Below, piece by piece: positions 45,229 through 55,926 of a DNA stretch of 64,000 nucleotides. Numbering within the stretch: the stretch's first letter is position 1; every line of letters starts with the position of its first letter. Source of the DNA: Plenodomus lindquistii (taxonomy: Eukaryota; Ascomycota; Dothideomycetes; Pleosporales; Leptosphaeriaceae); assembly GCA_025504975.1 (NCBI GenBank), contig JANUWI010000001.1:4030001-4094000 (forward strand). Direction: 5' to 3'. The notes under the pieces are model-generated. The model had not been told where the DNA came from. It did no database searches and worked only from the letters and a program-made list of their open reading frames with translations. The position numbers and the translations under genes were made by a program.

Positions 45229-46772
45229 GATTATGCGGTGAAGGCGGTGAAAGTTTGGGGTGTGTGTGGAGAAGCCAGAGATGCAGTACGTAGGGAGTAG
45301 GTTGCATGGAATTCAAGGAGATTGATACAATGGCTACGATGTCGTTTGAGCGGGTGCTAGGTAGAATCTGCTCATGGACAAGAGCGTTCATTGGGCGGCA
45401 AGATTCTCGGCTAATTTAGTTATCAAAGACAACTGAATGGTACTATCAAGAATACATTGCCGATTCAGATCAACTGCTTTCTATATCATGCATCCTCCCC
45501 GTCCATTCACTATATTGACTCACGTACCCCTTGCCCATCACACCCCGCCCCACCGCGTACGGTGCAACCCTCCCATACCTCCACCTCCCCTTAACACCCT
45601 TTATTGTGTGTTTTGTAGACAAGATGGTCGCAGCGATATATATGTTGAAGTATACGTTGGCGTATGGCGTGAATATGTTGCGTTTACATTCGAAGTTATA
45701 TCGTTATATAGGTGTACTAGCGCATACTCCTTACAGCTGTAGGATGACAAGCAATTGCAATGTCATCAACAATAACCCAAGCCCCACATGAGCACTCCCA
45801 TTTTCCTTGGCTCTGCTCTTCCCTGCCGCTAAATTCCAGCCTTAACACGTCCGTCTAACACGCCGCATCATCCCGCACCAGCACTTCTTCAAAGCAAAAA
45901 TACACCTAGTTTGTAATCGCTTCTAACCTCCCTCACGATGTACTGCTAACTTGCCCCCCGGCCTACCTACACCACGCTATCCTCCAACCCCCTACCCCAA
46001 TACTCCATCAGCCTAACACCCAACATTCACGAAATCAAAACACTGTACAACTACCCTAGTCATAACGCAAGTGTTCTCCCCGCAATCGAGATATACCAAG
46101 CTGTTACCCCACTAACCCCAAAACTTGATGTAAGCTGAATTACCTAGAATTATGAGTTTGAGGTATTGCTCGTGACTTGGGGGGTGGAAGGGAAAACGAC
46201 ACGGGTGTGAACATTGGTAAGGTAGAGATGCTAACTCTTAATTGAAAAGGCCGATGTTGAATTGTTCATCTTGGCTTTCCCTTTCTTAACATTTACCTTA
46301 TGTACGTATGTATAAAATAGACACTCAGCAATCGACGCTCACGGGTGTTGTAATATTTTCACGACTTGATCGGATTAGGTGTAGGGTTCAAATCTCTTCT
46401 TGTGCGTTTTTCCGTTGGTGTGAGTGAAGCAGAGTAGAGCAAGGGAGGGGTTATGATCCCATCTGGGGGGAGGGGGCAACCGTGCGCGTGTGTTCTGATC
46501 CATGAGTACGTAAATAGATGAGAAGATAGTATGAAAATTGGGGCGAGGGGGGAAAGAAGATTTAGTTTATCTTTCTTACTTTGCAATGTGGGAGATGAGT
46601 TGAGTGTGCAAGTGATATGAAGGGGGCGAACATGTGCAGGTGCAGAGTCTACGGTATACAGACGTTCCCGTCTTCTCTATCTTGGATTATGACTGTGTAT
46701 ACTGGCACTATGCATCACCCTACACTTCATTACCCCCCCCCCCCCCCTGACCTCAACCTCACCCCCATCCCA
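45229..46772. other. Intergenic between converging genes; homopolymer C tract
   Basis: About 1.5 kb holding 3' flanks of the AT-hook-like gene and EFR3. Low-complexity CT/CA patches. A 15-base C run sits at 46733-46747 just beyond the EFR3 stop. No gene or island unit seen. Confidence 0.5.
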
Positions 46773-49700
46773 TCAATAAGGCGCACTCCCCACCCCATTT
46801 ACACCCCCCTCCTCCCCCGTCTCATCATCATCCCCACTATCCCCCCCAATACTATCCAAAAACCGGGTAAAATCCGGTTTCTCCACACTACCGCCCACCA
46901 AACTCGTCCTGGCGACTTTTCTTTCCCCACTCCTGCCCCTCCTACTGATTCCGCTTTTGACACTGCGACTCTTCTTTACTGTCGTCGAGTCATTCCCATT
47001 GCCATTCCCCTGTTGTCCCATTGTCGGCCTTGCTGCAAAATCCCGTGTATCGCTCTGTACAGCTGTGGTCTCGTGGGTAGGAGATCCCCCGTCTTGCTGG
47101 TCCTTGAAACCGAAATCCAGACCGGGAGATGTACCCGCCGAGTCGCGGAGCGCGTTTGGAATCGGTGGGACGGGGGGTACACCGTTGGCCTGAGTGGCGC
47201 CTACATACCCATCCCCTTCACCTGTGGCCAGTGTATTCGCCGTTCCTGGTCGCGGGGTGACGGTCGCGGCTGGTGTTTCTGGTCCCTCGCTGATGATGCT
47301 GGCTCGTGGGTTTGCATGGTCGGAGGTAAGGAATGATGCGTCGGAGAGTGAATGTACGCTAATCATGCTGTCGCTCTCCGCTCCGCTTTCACTTCCTGCT
47401 TTGCGGCGTTGGCTTGCGGCGCGCATGCTGAAGCCGCCGCTTGTGCGGGGAGGACCGCCGTGGCTGGTTGAGAGGGCGCGCCGGAGGTCGTCGACGCGGA
47501 CGGTGGAACGGACAGAACTGGAACTGCCCAGGTCACCTCCTGGACTGCGGCTTCGTCCTGGCGTGCCGACGAGACCGTATGCTGCTGCGGTAGGGGGTCT
47601 GCTTTGCGCTCGTCGTGGAGTGGGGCCGGGGCTGGGGGAGTTGGAACCACTGTCTATACCACCATTGGGTATACTAACGCCGAGGTAGTTGTTTCTCTGG
47701 GTAGCAGTGTATTGGGTTCCACTTCTCGAGCCTGAAATCGATGCAGACGAAGAGTCCTTTGCGTTATCGGCCAGACATGCGTCACGGGACCATTCTGAGA
47801 GCAAGTCTTCGCGGACTTTGTAGGATAGGGTTGGCACGTCTATAGGGTTAGGTACGTGGGCGTCAGGCTGGTGGATTGCGGGGATGGTGTGCATGCCGCT
47901 GGAATTACTCAATGAGCGGCCTGGGGATCCTGGAGGAGACGAAGGTGGCGAGTGCAGCGACGATGCGTAACCGTCTGCTAATTTTTCTACCAGCGCTTCG
48001 CGATTGTCAAAGGGCTTCAGTGCTTCATTCTCGACGATGTCGTTGGGGAGGTTGAAAGCCGACGGATGTGGTGTGGAGATCAGGTCAATGGGCATGGGCG
48101 GGACACGGATGCTCTTCACCCAGAGACCTTTGTTGTTGCGGCGTGTGATTTCATTGTGCAGGGCGCGGCCGACAGATGTCGTTTCGAAGTCGAAAGCCAT
48201 GCTGAGTGCCCAAAGGTAGCCGTGGACCAAGCTGCCTAAACGGACTTTGGCGCCGGGGTCATCGACGGTGGCGATGTCTTCTTGAAGCCGCATGATCATG
48301 GGCAGACCAGTCCTTGCAGCGTTGACGCCGAGCCTGTTGACGAGCGTGGTGAGTAGGAGGTGCATAAGCAAAAAATCCGCTTCCGAGTCAACATAAAACA
48401 GCGCGTTCTCGTACACAGCCAGATGAAGAAGAGACAAAAACGTGTCCCTACCCTTCTTGGGTGCTCTCTCTCGCTGCGAAGCGTTCGAGACTGCACGTCT
48501 TGCCAATGCGCCCTTCTCGCCCTCCTTCTCTTTCTTCCTGTAATTGTCCACAATCTTGAGATCCTGCTTCTTCTTCTCAGAATCGAGCCACGTGATCAGA
48601 GCGTCAACATAGGCTTTCCGCACTCTCCCACTAGGATCACGCAGAAGCCATTGTGTGCCTTCCCAGACGCTGACACCGACTCTGCTTCTTGCCACGGATG
48701 CAGATGAGCCGTCTGGTCGTCGGGCGTTTGCGGTGTTGATGATGGCCTTGACTGACTCCAAGCCGGTGATGCGCGCTGTTTCAAATGAAAAGAAGCGGTC
48801 GACGTACGTCTTCTCCTGCATAGTGATGGAATCAGCAACCGCGTCAATCGCTCCTTCAGGATTCTGAATCGCGTCTGCAGTCGAGGAGATGCTGGAAAGT
48901 CGGGATGGCTTGAGGCGACTCAGAATGGCCTCAACCATGTCCGAGACTTGATCGGTGTAGTAGACATGCGTCGCCAAGTCTGCCATGCTCTTCTGCACAA
49001 GCTCGAGTAATTGAACCCTGGCATCTGAAGGCTTCTGAACAACCTCCAGGATTACGTCGGACGCATCACCGGAAGAGTTCTGACTACCTGGTTCTTTCTC
49101 GGAGTTGAATACTGCAGTCGTTTGTTGGTGATGTGGATGAATGCTGGAACCCGGTCCGCCGAGCTGTAGTAATAATAGGGTGTGTGAGATGAGACCGACA
49201 AGGACGTCCATGACGCTGAGACCAATGAAGTTGATGGCAGAAGCAAGCAGATGATCGATGACTGCTGCCAAGACGAGTTGGCGCTCCAGGTCGTCCTCAA
49301 CGATGGGACTGCGGACGAGTGCTTCAACGATGCCAACCAAGATGGTGTACCGGTCCTGCACTGGAGCCCATGAACAGATTGTAGCCATGAGCGTGGTCGC
49401 CCAACTCGTGCTGCCTCCCTGAGCATGGTGGGGCGCCTTGACCTTTGTCGCAATGAAGTCGAGCACCGCAGACGTCGCAAAGCGCAATAGTCCTCGATTG
49501 CCCCCTTGGAAGATGTTCCGCAACGCCTGGACCGCCAACACACCGACCTCCTCTTCAGCCAGCTTGTCCGCATCCTCGGTAGTCCCAGATGCCGCGACCG
49601 CATCGCCTCCCTCTTCCTCATCTGTCTTGGCCGTGGAAGCGCTTTGCCTCCTCTTCAGCGCCAGATCCTTGTCGTGCTCCCCCTGCTCCGCCTCTCTTGC

Positions 49701-50369
49701 CTGCAGCCTCTTGAGATGGGCGCCATCCTCGGAATATACATTAAGCATAATCACCGGTATAAGAAGCTGCATCTGCCTCCCCGTCTCCGCTGCCAGACTC
49801 TCCGAGCTAGCCACAGCCTTGAGCGCCGTAAGCCCCGCCTTGCGATACCTAATCGCGACGGGCCAACTAACAGGCGTCTTCCCGCCCGCCACCGTCTCTT
49901 TACGCGCAAACTGCGCATACGCCGAGACGACGTCCTCGTAGAGCTTCTTGTACTCTGCATCCGCCGCCAGAGCCGCAGGTTCCTGATGCCGGCACAGGGC
50001 CTCGAAGACGGGCACCGTGTCCTCCACCATGCCCACGTCCCCGCTCCCCAATATCGTGCGTAGAATGCGCAGCACTGCATCCCCATACAGCGGCAGATCG
50101 CGCGGACACTTGTCCACCAGCGCCTTGACAATCTGCAGCGTGACGGCCACGCTGCCCGTGCTGTTCTTCCAGACATCCTTTGTGGCGCGCTTATCGAGGA
50201 AGGCGCAGACTTTGTGCAACTTGGAGCGGCGCGTGCTGGCGTAGTAGAGGAGATAGCTGAGCTCGGACGAGTTGGCGCGGGCGGGCGCGGGGGCCTTTGA
50301 GAATTTGGGGTAGCATTTGAGGACGAGGACTTGGTGTTTTGGGCGGCAGGCTTGCCGTGCTGCGTTCAT
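46773..50369 (-). CDS. EFR3: EFR3, plasma-membrane anchor of the PI4-kinase complex
   Basis: Single-exon frame of 1198 aa. The N-terminus is diagnostic: CRPKHQVLVLKCYPKFSKAP then SSELSYLLYYASTRRSKLHK, matching the start of yeast Efr3 with Cys residues available for palmitoylation and a basic membrane-facing patch. Residues ~70-720 are alpha-helical HEAT/ARM-like repeats (VAVTLQIVKALVDKCPRDLP; DFLLMHLLLTTLVNRLG), broken by charged inserts. The last ~400 residues are Ser/Pro/Gly-rich and disordered with several SRSP-type sites and end GVNGVGSAPY. EFR3 holds Stt4/PI4K and Ypp1 at the plasma membrane to make PI4P. Length is longer than yeast (782 aa) but typical of filamentous fungi. No intron is needed. 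Start at 50369 is the first Met before the conserved region. Confidence 0.93.
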   Translation of the reverse strand: MNAARQACRPKHQVLVLKCYPKFSKAPAPARANSSELSYLLYYASTRRSKLHKVCAFLDKRATKDVWKNSTGSVAVTLQIVKALVDKCPRDLPLYGDAVLRILRTILGSGDVGMVEDTVPVFEALCRHQEPAALAADAEYKKLYEDVVSAYAQFARKETVAGGKTPVSWPVAIRYRKAGLTALKAVASSESLAAETGRQMQLLIPVIMLNVYSEDGAHLKRLQAREAEQGEHDKDLALKRRQSASTAKTDEEEGGDAVAASGTTEDADKLAEEEVGVLAVQALRNIFQGGNRGLLRFATSAVLDFIATKVKAPHHAQGGSTSWATTLMATICSWAPVQDRYTILVGIVEALVRSPIVEDDLERQLVLAAVIDHLLASAINFIGLSVMDVLVGLISHTLLLLQLGGPGSSIHPHHQQTTAVFNSEKEPGSQNSSGDASDVILEVVQKPSDARVQLLELVQKSMADLATHVYYTDQVSDMVEAILSRLKPSRLSSISSTADAIQNPEGAIDAVADSITMQEKTYVDRFFSFETARITGLESVKAIINTANARRPDGSSASVARSRVGVSVWEGTQWLLRDPSGRVRKAYVDALITWLDSEKKKQDLKIVDNYRKKEKEGEKGALARRAVSNASQRERAPKKGRDTFLSLLHLAVYENALFYVDSEADFLLMHLLLTTLVNRLGVNAARTGLPMIMRLQEDIATVDDPGAKVRLGSLVHGYLWALSMAFDFETTSVGRALHNEITRRNNKGLWVKSIRVPPMPIDLISTPHPSAFNLPNDIVENEALKPFDNREALVEKLADGYASSLHSPPSSPPGSPGRSLSNSSGMHTIPAIHQPDAHVPNPIDVPTLSYKVREDLLSEWSRDACLADNAKDSSSASISGSRSGTQYTATQRNNYLGVSIPNGGIDSGSNSPSPGPTPRRAQSRPPTAAAYGLVGTPGRSRSPGGDLGSSSSVRSTVRVDDLRRALSTSHGGPPRTSGGFSMRAASQRRKAGSESGAESDSMISVHSLSDASFLTSDHANPRASIISEGPETPAATVTPRPGTANTLATGEGDGYVGATQANGVPPVPPIPNALRDSAGTSPGLDFGFKDQQDGGSPTHETTAVQSDTRDFAARPTMGQQGNGNGNDSTTVKKSRSVKSGISRRGRSGERKVARTSLVGGSVEKPDFTRFLDSIGGDSGDDDETGEEGGVNGVGSAPY

Positions 50370-50941
50370 TGAGGCGGCGCGCGTGGGTTGTTGTTGTTGT
50401 TAGGAATTGGTCTTGGTGTTGGTGGAGGGTGAGCGACAGAGGGCGGATGCGGATGCGGATGCGTATACGTAAGCACGTGCAGGCGGTGACGATTGGGTTG
50501 GAGAGATGGAGGGTGAGACGCGGCTGAACGCTGACGTTGCAACGACCACCACGGCGGGGTGGGCCGGCCCAAGGATTGCGACGGGATTGGGGCTGGGGAT
50601 GTCTGTGTACACTGTACAGTACTCTATAATGACGGAATGGGGGAAAAGCGGAAGACTGCCTAGGGTCGCTGCATCGTCGGGCGTATAGCGTATCGCGGAC
50701 ACGTGCGGAGAGCGACAGCGTGGGTCAAGATTCAAGATTGCATGGTTTGGGTCTAGCATGTCCCGGAGGCAGCCAGAGTCCGTGTGGTCACTGTCCAGCC
50801 CTCAGCCTTACCGACTATTGCTCTCGCCAACCAATCAATCAACTTTGCCAGCATCATCTTGACAATGTTACTATCATACATATGTTTCTACATGGTATCC
50901 ATTACAAACCGAGACGCGATATAGTCCCCTCTTCTCTTCTA
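50370..50941. other. Intergenic, EFR3 promoter side; short GCGGAT repeat
   Basis: About 570 bp. Just upstream of EFR3 lies a short tandem run of GCGGAT (about 50440-50460), with GTTGTTGTTGTT at 50390. TACTGTACAGTACT near 50616-50626 is a small palindrome. No gene. Confidence 0.5.
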
Positions 50942-52522
50942 TCATTTTTTCCGGCCACGCACATGCCACGGAGGTGTCTTGCCAGAATGTGCCGAGCGCT
51001 TCTTCTCCTTGTAGTCATGCCCTTCTCGCCTCCTATCCTCTTCGCCTGTTGTCGCACCACGTTGCCCATCATTGGCGGCGCCCACTATGTTCTGAGCAGC
51101 AGACCTCGCATCCGCAACCGCCGAGTCAAACTCTTTATCCAACGACTCAACCTTATCAACCGTGTCTTCCAGCTCTTGCGACCACACTTGTCCTGGCGCG
51201 ACCTTCTTTTTCCGATTCTTCTTCGTTGATGAAGAATAATCGTCTGCTCCGGCACGGGGCAATATAGAGTTCATTTGCTTTACCTCTCGGAGCCACCGTT
51301 CCTCGGCCACCTCCCTTTCCTTGATCATGGCGTGGTGCTCCTCCCTGGGGATCGGAGGCGATGGATCGCCTTGGAGGTAATATGGTTGCTTGACAAGGAA
51401 GGTCAATCCTTTTGCTTTGGATTTGACCTCGAACCGCAATGGCCTAGGTATCTCCTCCTCCTCCAGCCCCCACTTGGCCACACTCTGGTCTCTGGTGTAT
51501 CCCGCCAACGCCTGTGCCCTGGGCAACCCAGAGTGTACAGAGTATTGTTTCATGCCCTTTTCTACCAACTCTGCTCGCATGTATTCCGGAAGCTGGGACT
51601 GCTTGCCCGATCTCATCGAGTATTCTACACCTGTCTTGACTTTCCAAAGGCGTTTGTTCAGGTTCGTCGTGGGCATCAACGCCGCCTTCAGGGAGATGAC
51701 AAATTGTACAATATAGCCATCGCTGACAGGATCAATAAGGAACATCGCACCCGGGGGCATCGATTTGAGAATAAAGTCTGGCCGCAGATGTGGCCAATGA
51801 TCGTGCATCCACTGCCAGTTATCAAATGGTGCCGCTTTCATCCTCTCTGCCTTGGTCACGCTTCCTTTGATGCGAATGCGAAACTCGACGGGTGATCCAG
51901 CAGCAACAAACTGGTAGGCGCGGTCCATGCAGTGTGCAAAGTACGCGAGGGGGCTACTCAACCTGACAATGATATTTTTCAGCTCGCCAAGTTGGTGCCC
52001 GTGTTGCGGATGGACCTTGATATCTTTTGATCCCTTCTTGATCATATCATGCGGCTCCATAAAGGTGTATGTTCGAGCCTTCTCCGCCCATTTATCCTCT
52101 TTCAGCTTGTCAATCTTCTCGGCTATAGGTTTGGGGACGTCCTGTAACAGCAGGAGTATCTTCCCAGGTGCCATGTGGTTGTCGTACACGTCCTGCAGCG
52201 ATATGTCTTGGGCGATTGGAGTTTGATCCTTGCGACTCTTGACCAAATTGACTCGGTGTTCTGATCGGCTTGGGGGCGCAAGCTTATATTGTGAGAAGTG
52301 CAGCAATTTGTGCTGGCCCAACAGCGTCTTGGCCCGCGCAGTCTTGTAGAGATGTAGCGAACGGCATTGTGTGAGGCACTGCGTCACTCGCGGGGCAGCA
52401 CTGGGGACTGGATGTGCGCATCGCGGGCGCACGAGGGACTGGAGGGTACGTATGGGGATGCGAATAGGCGGGAGGAGAAGCGACCGGAATTCCACCGTGG
52501 GTATGCGTATGTGGGGCGGCAT
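50942..52522 (-). CDS. Probable mitochondrial protein with IF3 C-domain-like segment (Aim23/mtIF3 candidate)
   Basis: Single exon, 526 aa from the ATG at 52522 (MPPHIRIPTVEFRSLLLPP); a GTG-less upstream Met at 52549 is in frame but the downstream one fits better. Residues 1-75 are rich in Arg, Pro, Ser and lack acids, as in a mitochondrial presequence. Residues ~95-130 (HRVNLVKSRKDQTPIAQDIS, LQDVYDN) sit where an IF3 N-domain would be, and KDIKVHPQHG ... FAHCMDRAYQFVAAGSPVEF then RIRIKG resembles the IF3 C-domain pattern KxIxxxP...A..FL..G..V.......G. On this basis it may be the fungal mitochondrial initiation factor Aim23. The similarity is weak and judged by eye. The C-terminal 120 residues are Lys/Glu-rich, ending KTPPWHVRGRKK. 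Alternative: an uncharacterised mitoribosome-associated protein. Confidence 0.65.
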   Translation of the reverse strand: MPPHIRIPTVEFRSLLLPPIRIPIRTLQSLVRPRCAHPVPSAAPRVTQCLTQCRSLHLYKTARAKTLLGQHKLLHFSQYKLAPPSRSEHRVNLVKSRKDQTPIAQDISLQDVYDNHMAPGKILLLLQDVPKPIAEKIDKLKEDKWAEKARTYTFMEPHDMIKKGSKDIKVHPQHGHQLGELKNIIVRLSSPLAYFAHCMDRAYQFVAAGSPVEFRIRIKGSVTKAERMKAAPFDNWQWMHDHWPHLRPDFILKSMPPGAMFLIDPVSDGYIVQFVISLKAALMPTTNLNKRLWKVKTGVEYSMRSGKQSQLPEYMRAELVEKGMKQYSVHSGLPRAQALAGYTRDQSVAKWGLEEEEIPRPLRFEVKSKAKGLTFLVKQPYYLQGDPSPPIPREEHHAMIKEREVAEERWLREVKQMNSILPRAGADDYSSSTKKNRKKKVAPGQVWSQELEDTVDKVESLDKEFDSAVADARSAAQNIVGAANDGQRGATTGEEDRRREGHDYKEKKRSAHSGKTPPWHVRGRKK

Positions 52523-53205
52523 GGTGATGTGATGAGGATACAGACACATCGAGTAGTGGAAAATCTATGGCATGTTTGCTGACTCGCTCATGCCAAGACG
52601 CCGCGTACCCATGACTCGACGCGTCTCTTACTTCATCTTCAATCGCCTTCCATGAGCAACGCCAAAGTCAGACATCCACATCACTTTGCATGGCCTTCTT
52701 GACACTTCATGTCTCAACTCAATCTGACGGGAAGCATCAAGTTCCGTCTCGATGGCCAAGCTAATCTCTCGCCACTCCACATGCGTAGCGGTTGATGTCT
52801 CTAGCCTGCGTCACAAAAGAGTCAAATGAGCACGCCGTTTTTACAGAGCAGAGCTCCATTCACTAGACCAACCAAGGGCTTACAATTCGTTCTGCTACTT
52901 TCTTGACGCTATACGAGGATGAGGTTACAAAGCTAGCAGTAGCCGTCAGGCTGTGGTCTTGGGGTGACCGAAGCTGTCGTTTCCTTCAATGCACGATATC
53001 GCATCGTGGACATATATTACTTCACTTCTCATTACAAATTCCAAGATCATAGTCCCCTTCAATTGTGCAACTATTTTCAAATGGCAACTGGAATTTCTAC
53101 ATTGACACCCCCATCTTGTGATCAGCCCCCCCCCCACTACAAAACCCCATGGTACCACAACCACCCACCACACAGATTCCTCCACGTCTAGCAGATACAT
53201 ACACC
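52523..53205. other. Intergenic; promoter of small secreted gene A; C10 tract
   Basis: About 680 bp. A 10-base C run at 53126-53135 lies ~75 bp upstream of the ATG at 53206, within a CCA-rich leader. No other gene seen. Confidence 0.5.
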
Positions 53206-53701
53206 ATGCGCTCCCTCCTCATCACCTCAGTCCTACTCTCCCTCAGCGCTGGCGCACCCCATATGAACCGTCTTCCCCCATCCATCCCGTGCCCCGCCAC
53301 CGGCATACCCGGCGGCGTCTACCTCTGTCCGCTCCCCAACTTCCAACCCTCACCAACCAAGCCATGCGAATGGCGCGCACCAGGCCAAGGATTGCGCGCC
53401 CCAGACCAAGGAACATGTACATCCTGGGGCTCGGCTGCAGACGCGCGATCGCAGTCCATTGGACCGGATATGGGAACTACGTGTGTGTTGTATGCGTCGC
53501 TGGATTGTAGTGGTGTGGCGGTGCATCCGTGGGTTGAGGGGTTGAAGAGGGCTGATCAGTAAGTCTGCGCTTTGATGGGTGTCTCAAGGGACTGGTGGGG
53601 AGGTAAAAGGTATGTGTGCTAACGTGTGTAGGATTGTTTGTCCCGGAATTTGGGATACGGAGGGCACAGACTGGTTTGGGAGTATGATTTGTAAGCCTTG
53701 A
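53206..53701 (+). CDS. Small secreted cysteine-rich protein A (tandem duplicate)
   Basis: Two exons, 53206-53558 and 53632-53701; 73 bp phase-2 intron (GTAAGT...TGCTAACGTGTGTAG); 140 aa. Signal peptide MRSLLITSVLLSLSAGA. The mature part has eight Cys, in the order IPCPA, YLCPL, KPCEW, GTCTSW, TTCVLY, LDCSG, IVCPG and MICKP. The frame continues 19 codons upstream but the signal peptide fixes the start. It shares the plan, the intron position and phase, and landmarks GGVY.C, SIGPxxGxxCVxY, .C.G, CPGI...E....W.GSM.CxP with the gene 580 bp downstream, so the two are tandem duplicates. The SIGP..G..CV.Y....C.G pattern resembles a beta/gamma-crystallin Greek-key motif. An extracellular, perhaps effector-like, role is inferred from size and Cys content. 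It differs from its twin by a Pro/Gln-rich insertion between Cys 3 and 4. Confidence 0.82.
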
Positions 53702-54281
53702 GGGTTGTCAGGGACTTGGTTTTAGAATTGAGGATCTTGGGACATTGACATGTATTTTCGTGTAGTTTACGATATCCATGACGCAGTACAATTTTACATT
53801 GCAATGCTAACCTCATGTGATGACTGTATCATAGCCAGTTCTATGTGTTGGTAAGTAGTCAAAACTACATATGCCCTTGTACTCAATTTCCGCGACACAA
53901 TCGTGACTATGCGCTTGATTAAGCATACATTCACTACTATCCTACACTAACGGGTCCGGTGTCCATCGCGATAGAAACCACGGTCAAAGAACCTTGGCAG
54001 TCTCAACAACACCCTCTTTGTCCACATTCAGATTTTCCTTGACAGCGCCCAACCTTTCATTCATGCTGGCCTTGGCGCCTTCCATTCGCTTTCATCCCGT
54101 CAAAGCCGGCCTCCCAGAATCTTTTCCCGAATAGCTCGCAATACACACCTGCACCCTTCTACCCCCTTAAGATACTCTTCCTCACCACACCGTAGTAAAT
54201 CTACCGGCCTTTTCCTCCCATATACCTTCATTTTCTTTCCATTCTCCCCCCAGTTTTCCCCCCAAAACCCACCCACCAACC
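53702..54281. other. Intergenic between the tandem secreted-protein genes
   Basis: About 580 bp. AT-richer first half (3' flank of gene A), pyrimidine-rich second half (leader of gene B, with TTTTCCTCCCATATACC near 54211). No third copy of the gene or fragment was found. Confidence 0.5.
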
Positions 54282-54734
54282 ATGCTCCCCCTCCTCCTAA
54301 CAACCCTCCTCCTCACTACCACCGCCACATCATACATGCACATCACGCCCGCCCGTCCCTTCACCGGCAACTGCGACCTAAACGCTGGTTTCGGCCCCCC
54401 AGGGGGCGTCTACATGTGTTTCGACGCAAACTTCAAGGGCACATGCTGGGACTGGATGCCCAATGCTGGCGAATGTTATTCTTTTCATAAAGACACGACG
54501 CAGAAGCCTAAATCAATTGGGCCGAATCCGGGTGGCCATTGTGTGTTTTATAGGGAGAAGGAGTGTAAGGGGACGACGATGTTGACGGCGGCGGGGAAGT
54601 AAGTTGTGTCTTTTTTTTTGAGTTCTGATAGGTTGCTAACGTGTGGCTGTAGGAAGATGAGATGTCCCGGCATTACGAATGCGGAGGATCCGGGTTGGTA
54701 TGGGAGTATGAAGTGTTTTCCGACTAGGAGTTAG
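54282..54734 (+). CDS. Small secreted cysteine-rich protein B (tandem duplicate)
   Basis: Two exons, 54282-54598 and 54653-54734; 54 bp phase-2 intron (GTAAGT...TTGCTAACGTGTGGCTGTAG in order); 132 aa. Signal peptide MLPLLLTTLLLTTTATS. Eight Cys in the mature protein: GNCDLN, YMCFD, GTCWDW, GECYSF, GHCVFY, KECKG, MRCPG, MKCFP. GGVYMCFDANFKGTCWDW followed by SIGPNPGGHCVFYREKECKG has the aromatic-x-G spacing of a beta/gamma-crystallin-type half, suggesting a compact Cys-bonded beta fold; this is my inference. It is the paralogue of gene A with the intron at the same place and even similar intron 3' sequence. Leader CCCCCAGTTTTCCCCCC lies just upstream. Likely extracellular; function unknown. Confidence 0.85.
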
Positions 54735-55455
54735 AGAGTGGACGACTCGGATAATGGGAGAATCATGCTACATTTTTATCTTATCTATATAGAGCATTTC
54801 TCTATGAGCATTCTAGGGCGTCAAACTTACCTCTCATCGTTTAAGGATGGGGAGTTGTGGTGACTGACAGGCTGAGATGGAGTCGCGTCACATGTATTGG
54901 GAAATCTTCATGACGCGCGATAATTACTTTGAAATATACAATTACCCATTTACAATAATCAGGCATGTCTGATTCTAACGTCATGATGTTTTTCACGACA
55001 AAAAGCAAGAGGAAGCCATCGCGAATCTATTCGTGCATGAAATGGGGCTACTGATCGCCTGGAGGCAGCTGAACTGTTCGAGTAGTGTGATGGTGAAGGG
55101 GGGCACTTAGACGAGGAGTATGAGATACCAAAAGGACTGTGATTCCATTCACGGTTGAGAATCTTGCGCGCACTTGTTCGGATGCAATGCACGACCTGGC
55201 CCGCGTTTTGCGGCCACGGTTGACAGCCCGTTTGCATGACCACATGCTCCTGACAAACACGCGTCGGCTAGTACTGAGCGATCGCCCGAGTTCAATGCTA
55301 GCTGCACGATCCCTACAGCAGTATCTCTTTAAATCTACTACCGTATCCTCTTCTTGCAAGTCTTGCAGTCACACATAAAGATTCCCAAATCTCCAGGCAA
55401 GGAAGGCACTTGATCTCACCACCGCAATCGCAGACTCACCCTCCACACAATAGCC
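54735..55455. other. Intergenic; no gene seen
   Basis: About 720 bp, AT-rich directly after gene B (TATCTTATCTATATAGAG). Overlapping frames on both strands near 54959-55378 have no resemblance to known proteins. Confidence 0.4.
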
Positions 55456-55926
55456 ATGTGCCCAGGAAACTCGCAACCGTCACCTTCTCCGCACTTGAGC
55501 ACCCCGAACCCGCCCAAGCGTCCTCGCCTACCCGCCTCCGTCAGTCATTACCACTCATCACTCGACATATCCCGTGGCCCTCTTCGCACAACATCTGACG
55601 GTAACCTCATCTCCGAGGCTTCGGGCGACTGGCTACTCCTCGAAACACCGCCGCACGATCGCGAAGATCGTAGACTTGAGGAGGCGAAGGTGAATGTTCC
55701 GGCCATTGGTCTCCCAGAGGCTAAGAATGGAGCGACGGGTTTGGAGAGTGCGCGTAGCAGGGACGGAGTAGGGAAGATGATGAGGAGAATGTGGTCAGGT
55801 GCTGGTGCGAGGAATATTGCGGCGATGAGAGCGGACGAGGAGGTGACCGTGGAGGAGGCTGTGGTGTCACACGATACGGAGACCGAGAGAGTGGGTGCTG
55901 AGTCTTCGGGCCAGGCAGCAGGGTAG
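55456..55926 (+). CDS. Small hypothetical protein
   Basis: Uninterrupted frame of 156 aa starting MCPGNSQPSPSPHLSTPNPP. The N-terminal half is Ser/Pro-rich with KRPRLP, a short basic patch; ISEASGDWLLLETPPHDRED then follows, a plausible folded or helical core, and the rest is Glu/Ala/Arg-rich (GKMMRRMWSGAGARNIAAMR). Leader sequence is CA/CCTC-rich as for other genes here, and third-position G/C bias on this strand favours real coding. A clean start and stop and no competing long frame with better features support it. No family recognised; it could still be chance. Confidence 0.5.
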   Translation: MCPGNSQPSPSPHLSTPNPPKRPRLPASVSHYHSSLDISRGPLRTTSDGNLISEASGDWLLLETPPHDREDRRLEEAKVNVPAIGLPEAKNGATGLESARSRDGVGKMMRRMWSGAGARNIAAMRADEEVTVEEAVVSHDTETERVGAESSGQAAG

